A stretch of 34,928 nucleotides of DNA from Actinomycetes bacterium. Its GTDB lineage: Bacteria > Actinomycetota > Acidimicrobiia > Acidimicrobiales > RAAP-2. Location of the stretch: positions 1-34,928 of the forward strand of contig JAJYWF010000013.1 in NCBI GenBank assembly GCA_021791635.1. Direction: 5' to 3'. Below the pieces are notes generated by a model. It saw nothing but the letters and a program-made list of their open reading frames with translations, made no database searches and had not been told where the DNA came from. The translations under genes and the position numbers were made by a program. Shown piece after piece: positions 30,911 to 34,928 of the stretch (positions are counted from its first letter, which is position 1; every line of letters begins with the position of its first letter).

Positions 30911-31745
30911 CGGCCGTCTCCGCTCGCCCCGGTCGGAGGGTGTCCCCGTCGGCGGTGCCGGCATCGGTGCCGGGTGGGTCACCTCGGTCCACCGGGCCGT
31001 CCACCGGGCCGTCCTCCGGCGCGCCCTCGGTGCCCAGGTAGGCCGCCCGCACCCGGTCGTCGGCACGGATCTGCTCGGGCGACCCGGTGGCCAGGACGGC
31101 ACCGAAGTCCAGGACCGAGATGCACGAGCACACCCGCATGACCAAGTCCATGTCGTGCTCGACCAGCAAGATCCCCATCCCGGCCATGGCCAGGCGGACC
31201 AAAAGGTCACCCAACTCGTCGGACTCGTGCTCGTCGAGGCCGGATGAGGGCTCGTCCAAGAGGAGCAGCGCCGGCCGGGTGGCCAGGGCCCGGCCCAGCT
31301 CCACCAGGCGGGCTTGGCCGGTCGGCAGGGTGTCGGCCCGTCGAGCAGCCAGAGGAGCGAGGCCGACCAGGGCCAGGACAGCGTCGGTGACCGCTCTCGG
31401 GTTCGAGCGATCTCGAGCCCAGCGCCGTCGCACTTCGGCCGCGGCCAGGATGTTCTCCCGCACGGTGAGCGAACCGAAGATCTCGAGTCGCTGGAAGGTG
31501 CGGGCGATGCCCAGACGGGCCCGCCGGTGGGGACGCAGGTTCCCGAGGTCCCGGCCGTCGAGCACCACCCGCCCGCGGTGGAGCGGCTGGAGCCCGCAGA
31601 TCACGTTGAACATGGTGGTCTTGCCGGCGCCGTTGGGCCCGATGAGCCCGGTTACGGTGCCGCGTTCGACAGCGAGATCGGCCTGGCGGAGAGCGTGGAT
31701 CCCGCCGAAGCGGACGTCGACGCCCTCCACCTCCAGAAGTGCCAC
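30897..31745 (-). CDS. LivG-type ABC transporter ATP-binding protein
   Basis: The 282-residue product is the second ATPase of the importer and the first gene of the operon. Walker A is [16 protein letters not shown], followed by [18 protein letters not shown], typical of LivG. The ABC signature reads [15 protein letters not shown], a relaxed form common in LivG, and Walker B is [13 protein letters not shown]. The C-terminus carries a low-complexity tail with DGPVDGPVD encoded by 12-bp repeats. GTG 31745 is chosen because GGAGGGGAG lies about 6 bases upstream; the frame is open to 31994 but that overlaps pccB on the other strand. It is divergent from pccB. Confidence 0.92.
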   Translation of the reverse strand: MALLEVEGVDVRFGGIHALRQADLAVERGTVTGLIGPNGAGKTTMFNVICGLQPLHRGRVVLDGRDLGNLRPHRRARLGIARTFQRLEIFGSLTVRENILAAAEVRRRWARDRSNPRAVTDAVLALVGLAPLAARRADTLPTGQARLVELGRALATRPALLLLDEPSSGLDEHESDELGDLLVRLAMAGMGILLVEHDMDLVMRVCSCISVLDFGAVLATGSPEQIRADDRVRAAYLGTEGAPEDGPVDGPVDRGDPPGTDAGTADGDTLRPGRAETADVLA

Positions 31746-31821
31746 CGCACGCTCCCCTCCGCTCCAGGCTCCGGCCCCGTGTCGGAGCTCCCTGCGCTTT
31801 CCTGTGGAACGGGCCAGGTGG

Positions 31822-31839
31822 TCGGACCTTTCGGTCCGA
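31822..31839. promoter_or_regulatory. Candidate operator between the Liv-type operon and pccB
   Basis: TCGGACC (31822-31828) and GGTCCGA (31833-31839) form a perfect 7-bp inverted repeat with a 4-base spacer TTTC. It lies in the 160-base region between divergent livG (start 31745) and pccB (start 31894 or 31906). A regulator bound here could control both transcripts. Confidence 0.5.
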
Positions 31840-31880
31840 TCCGGGGATTTCGGCGTATGCACCGGACGCGCGGCCCCAGG

Positions 31881-31886
31881 TAGCCT
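31881..31886 (+). promoter_or_regulatory. Candidate -10 box (TAGCCT) for pccB
   Basis: TAGCCT fits TANNNT. It ends 7 bases before an in-frame GTG at 31894 and 19 bases before the ATG at 31906. A leaderless mRNA could start at the GTG; alternatively GGAG at 31896-31899 serves the ATG. Confidence 0.4.
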
Positions 31887-31905
31887 CTCGGCCGTGGAGC
31901 ACTCG

Positions 31906-33450
31906 ATGACGCAACGCCTGGCCGAATTGGAGACCCGGAAGGAGGAGGCGCAGCACGCCGGAAGCCCGGCATCCATAGAACGCCACCACTCCAAGGGGAA
32001 GATGACCGCTCGCGAGCGCCTGGACTACCTGCTCGACGAAGGTTCTTTCCAGGAGCTCGACATGCTGGCCCGTCACCGGGCCCACGGGATGGGCCTCGAA
32101 GACGTACGCCCGTACACCGACGGAGTGGTGACCGGGTTCGGCACCATCGACGGGCGTCGGGTGTGCGTGTTCTCCCAGGACTTCACCGTGTTCGGCGGAG
32201 CCCTGGGCGAAGTCTTCGCCGAGAAGATCCACAAGGTCATGGACCTCGCCTCCTCTATCGGGGTGCCCATGATCGGGTTGAACGACGGTGCCGGGGCCCG
32301 GATCCAAGAAGGCGTGGTGTCCCTCCACTCCTACGGCGGGATCTTCCACCGCAACGTGACCGCATCGGGTGTCATCCCCCAGATCAGCGTGATCATGGGG
32401 CCGTGCGCCGGAGGTGCCGTGTACTCCCCGGCCATGACCGACTTCGTCTTCATGGTCCAGGGGACCTCCCACATGTTCATCACCGGTCCCGACGTGGTGA
32501 AGACGGTGACCGGCGAGGACGTGACGCTCGAGGAGCTGGGGGGGGCCATGAGCCACGCCACGAAGTCCGGCGTCGCCACGTTCGTCTCGGCCGACGAGAA
32601 GGCGTGCCTGGACGACGTTCGCTACCTGCTCTCCTTCCTGCCCTCGAACAACATGGAGGCTCCGCCGCCGGTGGTGTCGGGGGACGATCCCGAGCGGGAG
32701 ACCCCAGAGCTGATCGAGCTGATGCCCTCGTCGCCGAACCAGCCCTACGACATGAAGAAGGTCATCACCGCCGTGGTGGACGACGGTGAGTACCTCGAGG
32801 TCCACGCCCACTGGGCCATGTCGATCACCTGCGGGTTCGCCCGGGTCGGCGGGCGGGTCGTGGGGATCGTGGGGAACCAGCCGGCGGTGTTGGCCGGAGT
32901 CCTCGACATCGACTCGTCCGAGAAGGCGGCCCGCTTCGTCCGCACCTGCGACGCCTTCAACATCCCCCTGGTGACCTTCGTCGACGTGCCCGGCTTCATG
33001 CCCGGCACCGACCAGGAGTACGGGGGGATCATCCGTCACGGGGCCAAGCTCCTCTACGCCTACTGCGAGGCGACGGTGCCCCGTGTGCAGATCATCACCC
33101 GCAAGGCCTACGGCGGCGCGTACGTGGTCATGAACTCCAAGTCCATCGGCGCCGACCTGGCCTACGCGTGGCCGTCGGCGGAGCTGGCGGTGATGGGTCC
33201 CAACGGAGCGGTGGAGATCGTGTTCCGCCGCGAGCTCGCCGAGGCCGCCGACCCGGTGACCCGGAGGGCCGAGCTGGTGGAGGAGTACACGGAGCGCTAC
33301 GCCAACCCGTACATCGCCGCCGAGCGTGGGTACGTCGACGACGTCATCTCACCGGCCGACACCCGCCGGGTGCTGGCCCGGTCGCTGGAGGTGCTGTCCT
33401 CCAAGCAGGAGGAGCTCCCCCGGCGCAAGCACGGGAACGTGCCGCTGTGA
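31906..33450 (+). CDS. pccB: Propionyl-CoA carboxylase beta subunit (carboxyltransferase)
   Basis: The enzyme transfers CO2 from biotin to propionyl-CoA (or acetyl-CoA) to make methylmalonyl-CoA (malonyl-CoA). The 514-residue product has the N-terminal and C-terminal carboxyltransferase domains of the AccD5/PccB type: [18 protein letters not shown], then the first oxyanion-hole region [16 protein letters not shown], and the second in [24 protein letters not shown] 31906 has GGAG 6 bases upstream, and in-frame GTG 31894 is the alternative leaderless start. The biotin-carrying alpha subunit is not in the window. The product enters the same route as the methylmalonyl-CoA epimerase at 21541. Substrate preference cannot be fixed from this reading. 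Confidence 0.95.
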   Translation: MTQRLAELETRKEEAQHAGSPASIERHHSKGKMTARERLDYLLDEGSFQELDMLARHRAHGMGLEDVRPYTDGVVTGFGTIDGRRVCVFSQDFTVFGGALGEVFAEKIHKVMDLASSIGVPMIGLNDGAGARIQEGVVSLHSYGGIFHRNVTASGVIPQISVIMGPCAGGAVYSPAMTDFVFMVQGTSHMFITGPDVVKTVTGEDVTLEELGGAMSHATKSGVATFVSADEKACLDDVRYLLSFLPSNNMEAPPPVVSGDDPERETPELIELMPSSPNQPYDMKKVITAVVDDGEYLEVHAHWAMSITCGFARVGGRVVGIVGNQPAVLAGVLDIDSSEKAARFVRTCDAFNIPLVTFVDVPGFMPGTDQEYGGIIRHGAKLLYAYCEATVPRVQIITRKAYGGAYVVMNSKSIGADLAYAWPSAELAVMGPNGAVEIVFRRELAEAADPVTRRAELVEEYTERYANPYIAAERGYVDDVISPADTRRVLARSLEVLSSKQEELPRRKHGNVPL

Positions 33451-33647
33451 GCGTGGCACCGGTCGGGACCGACGCTCCCGACCCGCTGGTGGTGGCGATG
33501 GTCGCCGCGGCGCTGGACCAGGTGTGGCCCCGACCGGTGGCGCCGCCACCCGACGAACCCGACGCGGCTCACCTGGCGTGGAGGTTCAGCGGGCGCTGGT
33601 GGAGCCGACCGGCGCTGGTCCGCCGGGCGCGACCGTGGACCGGGTGA
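33447..33647 (+). CDS. Small acyl-CoA carboxylase epsilon-like subunit
   Basis: The 66-residue product begins at GTG 33447, overlapping the pccB stop as GTGA. It has an alanine/valine-rich helix ([16 protein letters not shown]), a proline-rich middle and an arginine/tryptophan-rich end ([21 protein letters not shown]). Actinobacterial acyl-CoA carboxylases of this kind have a small, poorly conserved epsilon subunit, encoded right after the beta gene, that strengthens the alpha-beta complex. Position, size and composition fit, but sequence similarity is weak, so the call rests mostly on context. Confidence 0.62.
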   Translation: MSVAPVGTDAPDPLVVAMVAAALDQVWPRPVAPPPDEPDAAHLAWRFSGRWWSRPALVRRARPWTG

Positions 33648-33654
33648 CCCAGCG

Positions 33655-34152
33655 GTGACCGACGAGCCAGCCGTCGACTCGGCCGGTACTGGACCCGCGG
33701 ACACCGTCTCGGTCACCAGGGCCATCGCTGCTCCCCCAGAGAGGGTCTGGGGGTTGATCACCGACCTCCCCCGTATGGGCGAGTGGTCACCGGAGAACAC
33801 CGGGGGCCGGTGGCTGGGGGGAGCGAGCGGTCCGGCGCTCGGAGCGCAGTTCCGCGGGACCAATCGCGCCGGGTGGCGGCGGTGGTCGACGCTGGTCACG
33901 GTGACCACGTGGCTGCCGGTCGCAGAGTTCGGGTTCGACGTGACTGCCGCCGGGCTCGGAGTGGCGCGCTGGAGCTACAGCATCCAGCCCGCGGGCGGGG
34001 GGTGCGTAGTGACCGAGACGTTCGCCGACCGTCGGGGGAAGCTGCTCCGCGCTTCCGGCAAGCTCTTGTCCGGTGCGGTCGAGCGGGGTGAGCACAACCG
34101 CGTCGGGATGGAAGCGACGCTGGCGGCACTGGCCGCCGCGGCCGAAGGGTGA
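33655..34152 (+). CDS. SRPBCC (START-like) family protein
   Basis: The 165-residue product reads as a single SRPBCC/polyketide-cyclase-like fold: VSVTRAIAAPPERVWGLITD at the start, then WSPENTGG, the strand RWSTLVTVTTWLPVAEFGFDV, and a long C-terminal helix. These proteins hold hydrophobic ligands in a deep pocket; no catalytic residues are identified. GTG 33655 begins 7 bases after the epsilon-like gene, so it is part of the pccB operon. The ligand is unknown, although lipid or acyl-CoA-related compounds would suit the context. Confidence 0.85.
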   Translation: MTDEPAVDSAGTGPADTVSVTRAIAAPPERVWGLITDLPRMGEWSPENTGGRWLGGASGPALGAQFRGTNRAGWRRWSTLVTVTTWLPVAEFGFDVTAAGLGVARWSYSIQPAGGGCVVTETFADRRGKLLRASGKLLSGAVERGEHNRVGMEATLAALAAAAEG

Positions 34153-34177
34153 CCGGGCACCAGATGCCGGCGGGTCG

Positions 34178-34516
34178 ATGATCGAAGTCGACCGAGCCCA
34201 GTTCGAGCAGTACGTGGCCGACGCCCTGGACTCACTCCCGCCCGAGCTGGCGGCGAAGATGGACAACGTCGCCGTCAGGGTGGAGGACCACGCCGAAGGG
34301 CGGTCGCTCCTGGGCCTGTACGAGGGCATTCCCCTGACCCGACGCTGGGGCTACGCCGGCGCCCTCCCCGACCGGATCACCATCTACCAGGCGCCGATCT
34401 GCGCCATGAGCGACACCGAGGAGGAGGTCGCCGAGCAGGTCCGACGGACGGTGGTCCACGAGGTGGGCCACCACTTCGGCATCGACGACCGGCGGCTCCG
34501 GGAGCTGGGCTGGTAG
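34178..34516 (+). CDS. Zincin-like metallopeptidase family protein
   Basis: The 112-residue product has the zinc-protease motif HEVGHHFGIDD, with His94 and His98 as zinc ligands, Glu95 as catalytic base and Asp103/104 as the possible third ligand. Size and the upstream LPDRITIYQAPI and EEVAEQVRRTVVHE segments match the short zincin-like family (PF06262, formerly DUF1025). It has no signal peptide and is probably cytoplasmic. Its substrate is unknown. ATG 34178 follows the SRPBCC stop by 25 bases. The frame is open to 34073, but that part overlaps the SRPBCC gene. Confidence 0.88.
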   Translation: MIEVDRAQFEQYVADALDSLPPELAAKMDNVAVRVEDHAEGRSLLGLYEGIPLTRRWGYAGALPDRITIYQAPICAMSDTEEEVAEQVRRTVVHEVGHHFGIDDRRLRELGW

Positions 34517-34542
34517 TCACATTCACACCGTGCGGCTCTGAC

Positions 34543-34560
34543 TCCCCGACTCGCCGGGGA
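34543..34560. terminator. Hairpin between convergent metallopeptidase and sensor kinase genes
   Basis: TCCCCG (34543-34548) and CGGGGA (34555-34560) are a perfect 6-bp stem with a 6-base loop, 27 bases after the metallopeptidase stop. No T-tract follows. The 139-base gap from 34517 to 34655 is noticeably less GC-rich than the rest of the window, and no other feature was recognised in it. Confidence 0.35.
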
Positions 34561-34655
34561 ACGTGTACCCACGAAGGCCTCGCCATCACATCGACAATTC
34601 GAGCCCATTCGCAGTGGTTGGTCTGCTGCTAACGAATGAGGACCCAAGGACTTCT

Positions 34656-34928
34656 TCATCGATCATCATCCGGCGAACCGCTGGATGGACCCTCATCCAG
34701 TGCCGGAAGTCGGACGGTCATGCTGGTTCCACCCCCTTGGGGCTGCTCCACCGAGATGCTTCCCCCGTGCGCTTCGACGATACGGCGAACGATGGCAAGA
34801 CCGAGGCCCGATCCGGGCACGTGGCCAGATTCGTGCCCACGATAGAAGCGATCAAACACGTATGGAAGGTCATCGGGGTCAATGCCTGGACCTTGATCGC
34901 GTACGCGAATGATCACCTCTCCGCTACT
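34656..34928 (-). CDS. Sensor histidine kinase, C-terminal ATPase domain (partial)
   Basis: The frame runs off the window end and reads SSGEVIIRVRDQGPGI at its visible start, so it is the C-terminal 90 residues of a larger protein. DQGPGIDPDDLPYVFDRFYR and SGLGLAIVRRIVEAHGG are the G1, F and G2 boxes of a HisKA-type HATPase domain; EQPQGGGTSMTVRLP ends the fold. An internal GTG at 34916 is not the true start. The N-terminal sensor and HisKA parts, and any partner regulator, lie beyond the window. It converges on the metallopeptidase. Confidence 0.9.
   Translation of the reverse strand, partial: SSGEVIIRVRDQGPGIDPDDLPYVFDRFYRGHESGHVPGSGLGLAIVRRIVEAHGGSISVEQPQGGGTSMTVRLPALDEGPSSGSPDDDR

Noticed and set aside
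31207-33039. A 610-residue minus-strand open frame opposite pccB and running into livG
   Set aside because: Its sequence is His/Asp/Gly/Val-rich shadow of pccB. Within the livG region the real LivG frame is different.

Overview
The window looks like a chromosomal segment of a high-GC actinobacterium, most likely a member of or near the Acidimicrobiia. The placement is inferred from gene content and style: strong GC bias at third codon positions, many ATGA/GTGA/TTGA stop-start overlaps, an acyl-CoA carboxylase with a tiny epsilon-like partner, crotonyl-CoA carboxylase/reductase, and the conserved blocks tadA-tRNA-Ser and tRNA-Ser-SRP RNA-dnaX-recR. No insertion sequence, phage gene, integrase, CRISPR array or rRNA was seen.

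Layout. 1-1017: the tail of an unknown gene, then a SAM methyltransferase. 1050-2375 (minus): a TetR regulator, tadA and tRNA-Ser(CGA). 2390-4225 (plus): two matching inverted repeats, then a two-gene ABC-2 exporter. 4187-12776 (minus): a complete Kdp potassium-uptake locus in the order sensor kinase (C-terminal half of KdpD), kdpE, a 27-codon mini-ORF, kdpF, kdpA, kdpB, kdpC, an OB-fold gene, then the N-terminal half of KdpD. KdpD is therefore split into two proteins encoded at opposite ends of the locus. Four 6-bp half-sites in two 11-bp-period pairs lie just upstream of the structural genes. 12832-14088 (minus): an ACAD10/11-like acyl-CoA dehydrogenase. 14169-17631: tRNA-Ser(GGA), SRP RNA, dnaX, recR and a SixA-like phosphatase. 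17704-18801: an MscS channel. 18812-21939: a thiolase divergent from ccr and methylmalonyl-CoA epimerase. 22240-23127: a lipoprotein. 23153-31745 (minus): a seven-gene, tightly coupled operon for a branched-chain-amino-acid-type (Liv) ABC transporter that also encodes a large signal-peptide/C-terminal-anchor protein, a two-TM protein and a membrane-anchored beta-propeller. 31906-34516 (plus): propionyl-CoA carboxylase beta subunit, a small epsilon-like subunit, an SRPBCC protein and a zincin-like metallopeptidase. 34656-end (minus): the ATPase end of a sensor kinase that runs off the window.

How the genes fit together. Ccr, epimerase and PccB are consecutive parts of C4/C3 acyl-CoA metabolism (ethylmalonyl-CoA and methylmalonyl-CoA routes); thiolase and acyl-CoA dehydrogenase supply or consume the same intermediates. 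The Kdp block is an inducible high-affinity K+ pump with its own two-component system, and an MscS channel nearby would act in the opposite direction under osmotic down-shock.

Most novel-looking items: the Liv operon with three uncharacterised envelope proteins; the split and order-reversed KdpD with an OB-fold protein and mini-ORF in the kdp operon; the candidate KdpE site; and a recurrent TANNNT box 7-9 nt before the start codon of five genes that lack a Shine-Dalgarno, suggesting leaderless transcription. All functional calls are from reading the sequence; no database search was run.
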